From: Spirochaetota bacterium
Lineage (GTDB): Bacteria > Spirochaetota > Spirochaetia > SPDA01 > JAJSAL01
DNA: 34,138 nt
Direction: 5' to 3'
Assembly: GCA_024274705.1 (NCBI GenBank)
Contig: JAJSAL010000001.1
Location: 1 to 34,138, forward strand
Below are positions 24,705 through 33,763 of the stretch, piece by piece (within the stretch, counting starts at the first letter, position 1; the number at the start of each line of letters is the position of its first letter). The notes beneath the pieces were generated by a model. The model searched no databases. It saw only the letters and a program-made list of their open reading frames with translations, and was not told where the DNA came from. The position numbers and the translations under genes were made by a program.

Positions 24705-26297
24705 TTAAGGTGCCGGGATCGATCTGTCTCTTACGGATGCAACAATTTCATTGATTATTTTGACAACTACCCAGACCGTTGTAACCATTGATGTAGTTAT
24801 CAGTGCATATTGAAGTGTCTGGTTCGCAGCATAGAGAAGTTTCTTAGAGACGTATATGTGTGCCCCGGGATACACTTCTGTGGTTGAGCTGACTTTCGTC
24901 TTGTTCCCTTTACTATCCAGGAGATACAAACCTTTCGGATCACCTATTTCCTCTACTATTCCTCCTGCAAGGAGAATATAATCCCACACTGTAGTCCCGC
25001 TTCTGAAAGTAAAAGCCCCGGGGTCCGCAACATTACCGGTGATGAAAACCTTCAGGTTTTCCATGGGAATGAATACCCGGTCCCCTGGAAAGAGTTCCCT
25101 GTTGAGATCCTGAGATCTGGTTTCCCATAGTTTCCCTATATCGATCTCAACTTTTTCCCCGGTCTCTGCCCGTTCAACATAGCTTTCAGGGAGTATGGCA
25201 TATGGGGTAGGGCCGCCCACCGTATCCAGAGCTGAAAGAACGGATATACCTGAATAGTAAGGCAGGTCCATACGTACCGGGTTTGGCGGAACCGAGATTG
25301 CTGTTTCTCCTGATAATCGACTTCCGAAAACAGCTCCTTCCACAGTTATCATATCGCTGTTTTCTGATGTACTCCTTAAAGATACCCGGTCACCGTTTTG
25401 CATCATAAAACCGCCTGCATCTTTCAGGTCCACGGTATGAACGGTTCGATTTCCGTTTTTTTCTATGCGTACAACTTCGATCCGGGATGTAAGGGCATCC
25501 GGAACGGAACCGCCTGAAAGGCGTACCAGGTCTTCAAGGGATTCACCTTCTATGAGTTCGTATACCCCGGGAAAACTGATCTTCCCGCTTATGACGGCCA
25601 CAATGTCAGCTGCGGGTACATATATCTTGTCTTTCGGGTTGAGTGAAGGGTTTGAATCAAAATCGGCATCCCGGTAAAACCGGGACACATCGAGTTCTGT
25701 CACTGTTTCCGTTCCATCCAGCTCTGTTCGAATAAGCTGGACTTTTCTATAGCTTCCGGAAGGTTTAAATCCCTTGGCAATACCTATAGCATCGATCACG
25801 GTGAGGAGGGGATTGGCAACGATATATCCGGGAAGATTGACACCGCCGTAGACAAACACGTTGAACTGGGCAGGTGATGAGAGCACAAAGTTGATATACT
25901 GGGCAGGTACGATATTCCTGATCCTGCGGTCGATGAGCGCATGCAGCTCCGGCAGAGATTTACCCCTTACGTTCAGGACGCCGATAAAAGGAACGTTCAT
26001 GGTAAAATCGTCCTGGAGCTGGATAACGTAGTCCTGTGCATTGGAAATAGAACCGTCACTTCTAATGCCTGTTGTAACTGTAAGGCTGAATACATCTCCG
26101 GGAGTGAGGCGGTAACCGGACATGATGGAAAAATTTTTCGTAAAATCGGTATTCACGTTCCGCACGTTACGGAATATTTCCGACTGGAGTCCGAACCCGG
26201 TAACTTCGACCGGAGCTCCACCGTTGGAGTCCTGAGCATACACTGATGAAAAAAGGATAACACAAAGAAGCAGACATATGGGTATCAGGTTTTTCAT
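24705..26297 (-). CDS. Polysaccharide export protein with SLBB domains (Wza-like)
   Basis: About 530 residues. The signal peptide is MKNLIPICLLLCVILFSSVYA. A Poly_export domain (about 60-160, GYRLTPGDVFSLTV) precedes several SLBB-type beta-grasp segments: VYGGVNLPGYI, ISGKISFPGVYEL, VEGAVFGSR and ITGNVADPGAFTF. A hydrophobic helix near the C-terminus (TLQYALITTSMVTTVWVVV) could form the outer-membrane barrel as in Wza or a membrane anchor. Family members form the periplasmic/outer-membrane channel for capsule or exopolysaccharide. No lipobox Cys, polymerase, flippase or tyrosine kinase partner is nearby, so the exported polymer is unknown. An in-frame ATG at 26306 is possible, but the promoter's -10 overlaps it, favouring 26297. 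Confidence 0.87.
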   Translation of the reverse strand: MKNLIPICLLLCVILFSSVYAQDSNGGAPVEVTGFGLQSEIFRNVRNVNTDFTKNFSIMSGYRLTPGDVFSLTVTTGIRSDGSISNAQDYVIQLQDDFTMNVPFIGVLNVRGKSLPELHALIDRRIRNIVPAQYINFVLSSPAQFNVFVYGGVNLPGYIVANPLLTVIDAIGIAKGFKPSGSYRKVQLIRTELDGTETVTELDVSRFYRDADFDSNPSLNPKDKIYVPAADIVAVISGKISFPGVYELIEGESLEDLVRLSGGSVPDALTSRIEVVRIEKNGNRTVHTVDLKDAGGFMMQNGDRVSLRSTSENSDMITVEGAVFGSRLSGETAISVPPNPVRMDLPYYSGISVLSALDTVGGPTPYAILPESYVERAETGEKVEIDIGKLWETRSQDLNRELFPGDRVFIPMENLKVFITGNVADPGAFTFRSGTTVWDYILLAGGIVEEIGDPKGLYLLDSKGNKTKVSSTTEVYPGAHIYVSKKLLYAANQTLQYALITTSMVTTVWVVVKIINEIVASVRDRSIPAP

Positions 26298-26304
26298 AGG
26301 GATC

Positions 26305-26334
26305 ATACTAACAACATAAAGAAACCAGAGTCAA
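26305..26334 (-). promoter_or_regulatory. Promoter of the SLBB export gene
   Basis: On the minus strand TTGACT (26334-26329), an 18-bp spacer and TAGTAT (26310-26305). The predicted transcription start is near 26298, directly before ATG 26297, which suggests a leaderless mRNA and excludes the upstream ATG at 26306. Confidence 0.5.
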
Positions 26335-26345
26335 TATAAAGGGGG

Positions 26346-26383
26346 AGACATGTCTTGCTTTCCTTTGCCCCTGGAACTATTAT
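26346..26383 (+). promoter_or_regulatory. Possible aroB promoter with adjoining palindrome
   Basis: TTGCTT (26355-26360), a 17-bp spacer and TATTAT (26378-26383). The -10 is good, the -35 weak. The perfect 10-bp palindrome AGACATGTCT (26346-26355) touches the -35 and could be an operator. AGGAT lies six bases before the GTG start. Confidence 0.35.
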
Positions 26384-26414
26384 ATCGTAAATATGCAGTA
26401 TTACAGGATGCGCA

Positions 26415-27464
26415 GTGAAACGGGAAAAAACAATAAAAATTGGTGATTTCGAAACAATTATCAGGTTTGCTGAGAGAGAAGAGTGTTTCGCCGGGGAAAA
26501 CCGGCGAAAGAGTCTGCTGGTGTTCGATGAACACACAGCCAAGGTGTTCAGAGGATCAATACGCGGTAACAAAGCACGGGAAACAATTACGCTTCCCGCA
26601 GGAGAAGAGCATAAGAATTTCGGATCTGTTGAAGCCATTTTAAAGAAAGCTCTCCATGCCGGTATGTCCAGGGATGATGTATTTTACGGTGCAGGGGGAG
26701 GGGTGATCTGTGATATAACCGCATTTGCAGCTTCACTGTATATGCGGGGTACTGGTTGTATTCTGATTCCAACATCCCTGCTTGCCATGGTTGATGCTTC
26801 CATCGGCGGGAAAACAGGAATCGACTACGAAGGTTATAAAAACATGGTAGGCACCTTTTATCCTGCGAAGGAAATCCGCATCTGCATCGGCGTTCTGGAT
26901 TCACTGCCTGAACATGAGTACCGTAGCGGTCTTGCAGAAGTGATCAAACATGCACTGCTCGGGGACCAACGTTTGCTGAGACTTCTGGAAAAAGAGCGGG
27001 CTAAAGTTCTGCGCAGGGAGCCGGAAGCAGTGCAGGCGATGGTATCTTCCTCGATTGAACTGAAAGGAAATGTTGTGGAGGCGGATTTCCGGGAAGAGGG
27101 AGACCGGGCATTTCTCAATTTCGGTCACACCTTCGGTCACGCTTTGGAGTCTTCCCGAGGATTTTCCACGTACTCCCACGGGGAAGGTGTAGCCTGGGGA
27201 ATACATGCTGCGTTACTGGCCGGATGCTATATGGGCATTACCGATGCTGCATATAAAGAGAGAGTGAAATCCCTTTTACTGGAATACGGATTCACTTTGA
27301 AGGTAGAGGGGAATCCCCGCACCCTCCTTAATGCCATGTGTTTTGACAAGAAAAGGCGTAAGGGGAAGACAAGGTTTGTTTTACAGAAAGGGTTTGGTGA
27401 AACACTCATTTCCGGGATCGATCCGATGATACTCAACCGGGTTCTGGAGGAATGTACAGAATGA
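26415..27464 (+). CDS. aroB: 3-dehydroquinate synthase
   Basis: NAD- and Zn-dependent second enzyme of the shikimate pathway, making dehydroquinate from DAHP. 349 residues, slightly short. NAD-binding GAGGGVICDITAFAASLYMRG (93-112) has the usual pattern. Zinc ligands fit Glu175 (GLAEVIKHA), His238 (GHTFGHALE) and His255 (SHGEGVA); GGKTGID (131-137) is the substrate loop. Start is GTG with AGGAT upstream. No other aro gene is nearby. A strong 9-bp stem-loop (26486-26509) lies within its 5' coding part. It converges on hrpA with a 4-bp gap. Confidence 0.96.
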   Translation: MKREKTIKIGDFETIIRFAEREECFAGENRRKSLLVFDEHTAKVFRGSIRGNKARETITLPAGEEHKNFGSVEAILKKALHAGMSRDDVFYGAGGGVICDITAFAASLYMRGTGCILIPTSLLAMVDASIGGKTGIDYEGYKNMVGTFYPAKEIRICIGVLDSLPEHEYRSGLAEVIKHALLGDQRLLRLLEKERAKVLRREPEAVQAMVSSSIELKGNVVEADFREEGDRAFLNFGHTFGHALESSRGFSTYSHGEGVAWGIHAALLAGCYMGITDAAYKERVKSLLLEYGFTLKVEGNPRTLLNAMCFDKKRRKGKTRFVLQKGFGETLISGIDPMILNRVLEECTE

Positions 27465-27468
27465 TGCG

Positions 27469-29949
27469 TTACGATTCATACAGTTCTGCGAGCCGCCGGT
27501 ACAGGGTGTTCAGTTTTTGAAAGCACTCGTCCCCGGCATTGTTTCCGATTTCATCGATGAGGGCCTCGAGACTGGTAAGGCTCCGTTCGACTGCGGAGGT
27601 GAAGGACCGGGACACTTTAAGCCAGTATCGACCGTTTCCATCTGTGCACAGGGTGATGAATCCCAGCTGCTGAGACTGTTTTTTCATTCGTGATATGTTC
27701 ATGACGTAACGGATATTCGAACAGAGTACGCCCAGGTCATTCGGGCTTAGGAACTCCCTTTGAGCCGGCAATCGGGATACGAAATCCCGGTCCGGATCTA
27801 TCGCTTCCACAACCCTGACGATGGTTGTGAGTCTTTCCCCGGAAAGAAAATCACTTCCCCGAAGAATTACCTTTCCCCTGAGATTTCTGAAACCCCTGAA
27901 TCCGGTAGGATCCACTTCACGGATCGCTGTGCGTAGTTTTTCCCAGGGAAGAATGACGATCTTTTTTTTTCCTTTAAACGGCTTCAGCTTGAATTCCTGG
28001 GTTCCGATCTTTATCTGCCAGGACGTGTCTCTTTTTTTAGCGGACTGCTGCCGGTCTCTGCCAGACCGTTCGTATTTCGGGAGGTCGCGGGAAAGCTGGG
28101 GGAAAATAACGGCGAGCCATTCTTTATGGAGAGGGCTTACCGACCGTGCGAACATCTTTGATGTACGTACGATTTCTCCGGCAACAATAAACCTGGGGTT
28201 TTCCTTGAACATAACAGAACCGGGGTGGATGTGAATTCGTTCCGCCGTGAGACTGCGGTAAACAGACCTGCCGGTTCTGACACATACATACTGGATAAGA
28301 CCCCGGGAAACAGCGCAAAGATAGGAAGATATTTTTCCTCCGGACGCGATAGGAAATCCCATACCGGAGATGATTTGCTGAAGCTGCTCTTTGATATTGG
28401 CAATTTCCGACATGGTTTTTTCATCGAGATAATAGTTTCTGCAGAATTTAGGTTTGTTGCCCCCTTCCATGTATTGCCGGTAAAGATGGAGATAGGAAAC
28501 GAAATCTCCGTAATCATCCCTGAAATGATGGTGGGCTTTCCTTGCGTTCAATTCTTCTCCAATTGGGAGGAGAAACGGTGAGTTTGTCGATAAGAATGAA
28601 GTTGCAATAATTGTTTCTTCCAGCACATCCGGGTATTTGTTAATACTCTCTATAAGTATCCGTGAATGACGCGGGAGGAGGGGGAACCGTATCATTGAGG
28701 ATCCGATATCCGAGAGGGTATTGTCTTCGTTTAATGCTTCAAGAAGTTGAAGCGTCTCCACTCCTCCGAAAATGCCCTGTTTACCCGGTGGCGAGATAAA
28801 ATCGAAAGAATCAAAATCTGAAATTCCCAGATCCGCCATGCGAAGGACAACTTCCGCCAGATCAGTGCGGTAGATCTCTTCCAATGTGTAGAGAGAACGG
28901 TTGGCGAAATCCTCTTTTGTGTAGAGTCTGTAACATACACCGGGACGGGTCCGCCCGGCCCTCCCTTTGCGCTGGTCGCAGGAAGCTTTGGAGATGGGGT
29001 TTTCGACGAGAGAAGAAGTATATGTACGGTGATTATAGAAATTCATCTTGGCAAGCCCTGAATCAATGATAACGGTAATACCGTCGATGGTAACACTCGT
29101 CTCTGCGATATTGGTAGCAACCACCACTTTGCGTTTGCCAGGTTCAGGAAGCTGGAATACTTTTTCCTGTTCTTCCCTGCTGAGACGGCTGTAAAGGGGG
29201 AGCATGGTAAGCTCTTTGTGAAATTCCTTTGCAATAAGGAGAGAAATACAATCCTTTATCTGTTTTTCTCCCGATAGAAAGATGAGAATATCGCCAGGCT
29301 CTCCCCTCTTTACGACCCGTGAAACAATTTCTCCGATCTTATCCAGAAGAGCATCTTCACTGTTATTAAACCTTGGAGGATCGTAAACTACCTCTACCGG
29401 AAAAGTCAGACTCTCCACGTAGACAACCGGACATTGCCCGAAGTAGTCTGCAAATACCTGGGCATTGATCGTGGCTGATGAAATGATTACCTTGAAATCC
29501 GGCCGCTTCTTCAATACATATTTCAGCAGTCCCAGGATGAAATCGATGTTCAGACTCCTTTCGTGTGCTTCGTCGATAATAATAACATTGTACCGGGAGA
29601 GCATGTAATCGTTTTTCAACTCCTGCAGTAAAATCCCGTCGGTCATTATCTTGATTCTGGTTGCATCACTGGTGAGATCATCGAAGCGAATAGTGTACCC
29701 AACGGTTTCGGAAACAGTGGTACGTATCTGGCGGGCGATAAAATCACTGACCGATACCGTGGCGATCCTCCGCGGTTGGGTTACTCCGATCACACCATTT
29801 ATGCTGTAACCGGCTTCATGAAGGATTACCGGTAGTTGTGTTGTTTTCCCTGACCCGGTGGGGCTTTCGACTACGATAACCTGGTGCTCTTCCAGGGCAG
29901 CGAGAATTTTATCTTTCTGTTGGTAAACCGGAAGAAGATGAGCATCCAT
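27469..29949 (-). CDS. DEAH-box RNA helicase (HrpA/HrpB family)
   Basis: 826 residues. Walker A is TGSGKTT (31-37), the DEAH box is at 126-129, SAT at 158-160, motif V is ATNIAETSVTIDG and motif VI QRKGRAGRTRPG. A winged-helix/HA2 ratchet and OB-fold region follow (to about 660), then about 160 residues with no named domain. In E. coli HrpA helps rescue stalled ribosomes and process mRNA; HrpB is less understood. At 826 residues it is close to HrpB in length and lacks the long HrpA C-terminal region, though the core does not settle which it is. It begins 4 bp after hisS ends and is probably cotranscribed with it. Confidence 0.94.
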   Translation of the reverse strand: MDAHLLPVYQQKDKILAALEEHQVIVVESPTGSGKTTQLPVILHEAGYSINGVIGVTQPRRIATVSVSDFIARQIRTTVSETVGYTIRFDDLTSDATRIKIMTDGILLQELKNDYMLSRYNVIIIDEAHERSLNIDFILGLLKYVLKKRPDFKVIISSATINAQVFADYFGQCPVVYVESLTFPVEVVYDPPRFNNSEDALLDKIGEIVSRVVKRGEPGDILIFLSGEKQIKDCISLLIAKEFHKELTMLPLYSRLSREEQEKVFQLPEPGKRKVVVATNIAETSVTIDGITVIIDSGLAKMNFYNHRTYTSSLVENPISKASCDQRKGRAGRTRPGVCYRLYTKEDFANRSLYTLEEIYRTDLAEVVLRMADLGISDFDSFDFISPPGKQGIFGGVETLQLLEALNEDNTLSDIGSSMIRFPLLPRHSRILIESINKYPDVLEETIIATSFLSTNSPFLLPIGEELNARKAHHHFRDDYGDFVSYLHLYRQYMEGGNKPKFCRNYYLDEKTMSEIANIKEQLQQIISGMGFPIASGGKISSYLCAVSRGLIQYVCVRTGRSVYRSLTAERIHIHPGSVMFKENPRFIVAGEIVRTSKMFARSVSPLHKEWLAVIFPQLSRDLPKYERSGRDRQQSAKKRDTSWQIKIGTQEFKLKPFKGKKKIVILPWEKLRTAIREVDPTGFRGFRNLRGKVILRGSDFLSGERLTTIVRVVEAIDPDRDFVSRLPAQREFLSPNDLGVLCSNIRYVMNISRMKKQSQQLGFITLCTDGNGRYWLKVSRSFTSAVERSLTSLEALIDEIGNNAGDECFQKLNTLYRRLAELYES

Positions 29950-29953
29950 TGGC

Positions 29954-31270
29954 TTATGAATGTCTCTCTAAAAGGTTATGGATCAACTGTATACCGCTTT
30001 CGCTGTTCTGGTCATCGTAACTCTTTCGTTTGCGAAGATCTTTTACTGAAAATACGTTCCTGGACCGTTCATCTTTCCCGCAGATGATTCCCAGAGGGAT
30101 GTTTTTCTTTTCGGCAAAGATGAATTGCTGGGAAAGTTTCTTTTTTTCAGGGAAGACTTCCACATTGATGCGGTGTTCCCGCACAGTCTCGGCAAGGGAG
30201 TGGTAGTATCCATACAGTTCTTCGTCCAGGCAGAAAATGAGAACCTGGGAAACACTGCCGTTCTCCTGTCCATCAGCTGAAGCTTCCATAGCAGCCATGA
30301 GACGGTCCAGACCGATAGAAGCACCCACTCCGGGTATTTTATCCGAAGTATACAGAGACGCAAGATTGTTGTATCTCCCGCCGGAGCAGACCGAACCGAT
30401 TTCAGGCATGTCATCGAGGAATGTTTCGAATACAACTCCGGTGTAGTAATCGAGTCCTCTGGTTATGGAAGGGTCCAGGGTAAATACCGAAGAAGACCCG
30501 GTTTCCTCCATATATTGATGGAGTAAACGCAATCTCTTTTTTTCTTCAGGAACACCTCCTGCCAGGGAATCCATTTTTTCAAGGGTACAAGTAAAATCAC
30601 CTTCCCGCCGGATAAAGTCGAGAATGAGATCTGCATTCTTATCGCCGGCCATTTCTGAAAGGATAATCCGTACTTTAGATTCACCGATTTTACTCAGTTT
30701 ATCCACCGTTCGGAGGATGTCAGTTGCTTTTTTTTCGAGCCCGGTCCTTGAGAGCAGTGCATTAAAGATGCCCCTGTGGGAGAGACGGATAGAGATGTTC
30801 TGAATTCCAAGGGCCTTAAAGGATTTCCTCATGAGCAGAAGGATTTCAAAATCTGCAGAGGCGCCGTCAGTTCCTACGATATCGAAATCACACTGGGTAA
30901 ATTCTCTGTATCTGCCCCTCTGGGTGTTTTCGCCTCTCCACACCTTGGCGATGTGATAGCGTTTAAAAGGCAGGTACAGTTCATTTTTATGAAGAGCGAT
31001 ATACCTGGCAAAAGGCACGGTGAGATCAAACCGCATAACAACATCACGATTTCCCTGGTCAAGAAACCGGTACACCTGTTTATCTGTTTCCCCTCCTCCT
31101 TTTCCGAGAAGTACTTCGGTGAATTCAAGAATGGGGGTGTCAATCGGAGTAAAACCGTAGAGTTCAAATGCCCTTTCAAGGGTGTACATCAAGTTTTTTT
31201 TCCGGGTTTCAACCTCCGGAAGAAAGTCGCGGAAGCCTTTGAGCACTCTGGGTTCGATTCTATCACTCAT
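29954..31270 (-). CDS. hisS: Histidyl-tRNA synthetase
   Basis: Class II synthetase charging tRNA-His, about 438 residues. Motif 1 region PIDTPILEFTE, motif 2 with WRGENTQRGRYREFTQCDFDIVG, the histidine-specific GLDYYTGVVFE and motif 3 (VGASIGLDRL) are all visible; the C-terminal anticodon domain follows. A TTG-initiated form from 31288 is possible, but ATG 31270 gives the standard opening MSDRIEPRVLKGFRDFLPE, with GGAG 12 bases upstream. hrpA follows after 4 bp. Diverges from pcnB. Confidence 0.97.
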   Translation of the reverse strand: MSDRIEPRVLKGFRDFLPEVETRKKNLMYTLERAFELYGFTPIDTPILEFTEVLLGKGGGETDKQVYRFLDQGNRDVVMRFDLTVPFARYIALHKNELYLPFKRYHIAKVWRGENTQRGRYREFTQCDFDIVGTDGASADFEILLLMRKSFKALGIQNISIRLSHRGIFNALLSRTGLEKKATDILRTVDKLSKIGESKVRIILSEMAGDKNADLILDFIRREGDFTCTLEKMDSLAGGVPEEKKRLRLLHQYMEETGSSSVFTLDPSITRGLDYYTGVVFETFLDDMPEIGSVCSGGRYNNLASLYTSDKIPGVGASIGLDRLMAAMEASADGQENGSVSQVLIFCLDEELYGYYHSLAETVREHRINVEVFPEKKKLSQQFIFAEKKNIPLGIICGKDERSRNVFSVKDLRKRKSYDDQNSESGIQLIHNLLERHS

Positions 31271-31304
31271 GATATACTGTATCTCCAAATTAGCCGATGT
31301 TATT

Positions 31305-31334
31305 ACTATGCCTGAAAGGTATGATGAAATTCAA
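31305..31334 (-). promoter_or_regulatory. Possible hisS promoter
   Basis: On the minus strand TTGAAT (31334-31329), an 18-bp spacer and CATAGT (31310-31305), each about 4/6. It would start transcription near 31298, leaving a leader of about 28 nt that contains the GGAG. Confidence 0.35.
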
Positions 31335-31346
31335 GGGCACCCGGGC

Positions 31347-31375
31347 TTGAAATTAACGGTACATCTGTTTATATA
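31347..31375 (+). promoter_or_regulatory. Promoter of pcnB
   Basis: TTGAAA (31347-31352), a 17-bp spacer and TATATA (31370-31375), or TATATT two bases later. Transcription near 31382 leaves AGAAGGA (31397-31403) as ribosome-binding site before TTG 31409. Confidence 0.6.
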
Positions 31376-31408
31376 TTAAGAATATTTGTTTGGTAAAGAA
31401 GGACGTTC

Positions 31409-32461
31409 TTGCTAATACGGTACGATACAACTGAGAATGGAAAACAACAGCGTGTTGCAGAGATCTATACGAAAGACGAGCACCGGATAAATAATAATGC
31501 CATCGATGGTGACGCCCTCAAGATCCTGAGGAAACTCAAGTCAAAGGGATTTCAGGCATACATCGTCGGCGGAGCGGTTCGGGACCTTCTCCTGGGAATT
31601 ACGCCTAAAGACTTTGATATCGTTACCGATGCATATCCGAGAAAAATTCGAAAACTCTTTTGGAATTCCAGGGTAATCGGTAAGAGATTCCGCCTCGTCC
31701 ATATCCATCATGGTGATAAAATCATCGAAGTATCTACTTTCAGGGCTGCACAGACCGAGGTGAATAATGTGTACGGAAAAATAGCCGAAGATGCCAGGAG
31801 AAGAGATTTCGGCATCAATGCCCTGTACTATTGCCCTTACAAAGAGCACCTTCTGGATTATACCGGAGGATTTCAGGATTTCAAAAACCGGCTGGTACGG
31901 TCACTCATCTCACCGGAAATATCGTTTAAGGAAGATCCTGTCAGGATGATACGTGCGGTTAAATACAGATGCATTACAGGTTTCAGGCTTTCTCCTCAAA
32001 TACAATCTGCGATCAGGAAACAGAGGGACGGCTTATCTTCATGTTCCTCCTCGAGGCTGACAGAAGAGATTTTCAAAATACTACAGACAGGCAAATCGGA
32101 AAAGATTTTTTTTGATTTGTACAAATCCGGGCTGCTCGCTTCTATTCTGCCGGAATGTGTCCGCCTGATGGACAAAAACGGTACATCCGGGAAAGGACCG
32201 GGAAAGAAAAAATATTTTCTTGGACTCCAACATTTAGATCAAAAGGTATGCAGAGATAAAGAAAAGGGAAAAGATACTCTCCTCGCAGGTCTTGTGGACG
32301 GACTAATCGACGACCTCCCGTGGTCGATACCCGAACAAAAAGAGATAAAAGAATTCCTCTTTGACGAGATAAAGCGCATCATCCAGCCGATAACCCCGCC
32401 GAACAAAGATGTGGAGTCAGCCTGCAGAATTCTTATAAAAGCAAAAACATCGGGACAGTGA
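31409..32461 (+). CDS. pcnB: Class II poly(A) polymerase / CCA-type nucleotidyltransferase (PcnB-like)
   Basis: 350 residues. The head domain has YIVGGAVRDLLLG (51-63) and the metal-binding DFD (68-70), then EVSTFRA and the nucleotide-choice RRRDFGINALYY. The neck motif FKEDPVRMIRAVK and RLTEEIFKIL follow, as in PcnB. Enzymes of this family add poly(A) to RNA 3' ends or CCA to tRNA; the compact size and neck motif favour PcnB, but a CCA-adding role cannot be excluded. The Thr that usually follows RRRDF is Gly here. Start is TTG with AGAAGGA five bases upstream; no ATG gives a full domain. Diverges from hisS. Confidence 0.86.
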   Translation: MLIRYDTTENGKQQRVAEIYTKDEHRINNNAIDGDALKILRKLKSKGFQAYIVGGAVRDLLLGITPKDFDIVTDAYPRKIRKLFWNSRVIGKRFRLVHIHHGDKIIEVSTFRAAQTEVNNVYGKIAEDARRRDFGINALYYCPYKEHLLDYTGGFQDFKNRLVRSLISPEISFKEDPVRMIRAVKYRCITGFRLSPQIQSAIRKQRDGLSSCSSSRLTEEIFKILQTGKSEKIFFDLYKSGLLASILPECVRLMDKNGTSGKGPGKKKYFLGLQHLDQKVCRDKEKGKDTLLAGLVDGLIDDLPWSIPEQKEIKEFLFDEIKRIIQPITPPNKDVESACRILIKAKTSGQ

Positions 32462-32483
32462 GGGGGATATCCTCTTTCTGCCG

Positions 32484-33713
32484 TCAGCTGCCGGTATCTA
32501 AATTCATCGTCTGAATACGGTTGAGAAGGTCCTCGGTTTTCGCGGTATATGTTTCCGGGTCGGCATCCCGTGCTTCCCGAAGATAGCTTTCAGCCTCTTC
32601 GAGCCTGTCGTCTGCAAAAGCGTTCAGCCCCAGAGCAAAATAGATCAGCGACGGGTCCGATCCAAGCATCAATGCAGATTGATAGTAGTATTCAGCAAGG
32701 GAGTAGTCTTTCCTGGAATAATAGATAAGACCTAAATAGTAGTACGGCAGTTCCTGGTTGGCATTCAGAACAATTGCCTGAATGAATGATTCCTCTGCCT
32801 TCTTAAGATCATCTTTTGAGTAATAATCTATCCCATCCCGGACAAGGTCCGGGAATGTCTTGATGTTATTGATGTAGGTTATGAAATCCGAGAAAAGTAG
32901 GTGCTCATTTATCCAGTTCAGCATGTTTTTTTTCACCACCTGCTCGTTTTCTTCAAGAGTTACGTCTGGTTTAAGCAAACGGATGGAGTCCCATAGGATT
33001 CGATTGTAGTTTTTATTATCGGATCCATCGAGAAAGGTTACAAGTCCCCAGCTTTCGGCGTAGAAAATATCCTTCTGATTGTTCGCCGTGTATTCATCGG
33101 GGTTGAGAAGTGTAGGCAATGGAATGAGAACCCGGGTTGCATCTTCATTATAATCGATACTGTTCTTAATCAATTCTTTAAGCGTGTTCTGCCAGCTGAG
33201 ATTTTCCCTGAAAACGGCAAAATTGTGTTGTTCGTCGTAGGTACATTTTTCAAAGAAAACGGCAAAACCGCGCTGCATCCATAATGGAGGGTTTTTAATG
33301 AATGCTTTGAAGAACTGAATAAAACCATGACGCAGCAACGATGTATCAAACGTGTCGTTATCAGGAATAAAACCGACAAGTTCACTTCTCTTCAGATCGT
33401 TATACTGGAGGTATACAAAACCCTCTTTAGTCTGTCCGATAATAGCGGTGAGATAGCTGTCATACTGGACCTTGTCGCTGAAAATTTTTACATTCAGTTT
33501 ATCTTTGAGTTTTGATCCGTCAAAATGAAAATAGCTGTTAAAAAGTTCGAAAAATGCGTCCAGTTTCTGAGCCGTTTCCTGTGCGTGGGTTTGGCTTACT
33601 TGTGAATAGACACGGTAATATTTACTGACAGCCTCAAAGGCGGAGGGTATTTGAGCATATGCACCGATACCGCTCATCATGAGCGCTAATGCAATAAATA
33701 CGAACTTCTTCAT
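32484..33713 (-). CDS. Secreted TPR protein with degenerate gluzincin-like domain
   Basis: 409 residues. A signal peptide (MKKFVFIALALMMSGIGAYA) precedes a region resembling peptidase MA-like/DUF1570 gluzincins: LLRHGFIQFF...NPPLWMQRGFAVFFE. In active members this reads HExxH...WxxEGxA; here the Glu is Gly130, the second His is Gln133 and the third-ligand Glu is Arg148, so zinc binding and catalysis should be lost. Two to three TPR repeats occupy about 315-400 (ELPYYYLGLIYYSRKDYSLAEYYYQSAL). It is probably a periplasmic binding or scaffold protein. A reading from 33800 exists, but GGAGG correctly precedes ATG 33713. Own strong promoter. Confidence 0.85.
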   Translation of the reverse strand: MKKFVFIALALMMSGIGAYAQIPSAFEAVSKYYRVYSQVSQTHAQETAQKLDAFFELFNSYFHFDGSKLKDKLNVKIFSDKVQYDSYLTAIIGQTKEGFVYLQYNDLKRSELVGFIPDNDTFDTSLLRHGFIQFFKAFIKNPPLWMQRGFAVFFEKCTYDEQHNFAVFRENLSWQNTLKELIKNSIDYNEDATRVLIPLPTLLNPDEYTANNQKDIFYAESWGLVTFLDGSDNKNYNRILWDSIRLLKPDVTLEENEQVVKKNMLNWINEHLLFSDFITYINNIKTFPDLVRDGIDYYSKDDLKKAEESFIQAIVLNANQELPYYYLGLIYYSRKDYSLAEYYYQSALMLGSDPSLIYFALGLNAFADDRLEEAESYLREARDADPETYTAKTEDLLNRIQTMNLDTGS

Positions 33714-33733
33714 TTGTTTTCCTCCACAAGTGT

Positions 33734-33763
33734 ATTGTAAATGTTTCAACGAGGATTTGTCAA
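33734..33763 (-). promoter_or_regulatory. Promoter of the secreted TPR gene
   Basis: On the minus strand TTGACA (33763-33758), an 18-bp spacer and TACAAT (33739-33734). The -35 is perfect, the -10 is 5/6, and the predicted leader of about 14 nt contains GGAGG. Confidence 0.7.
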
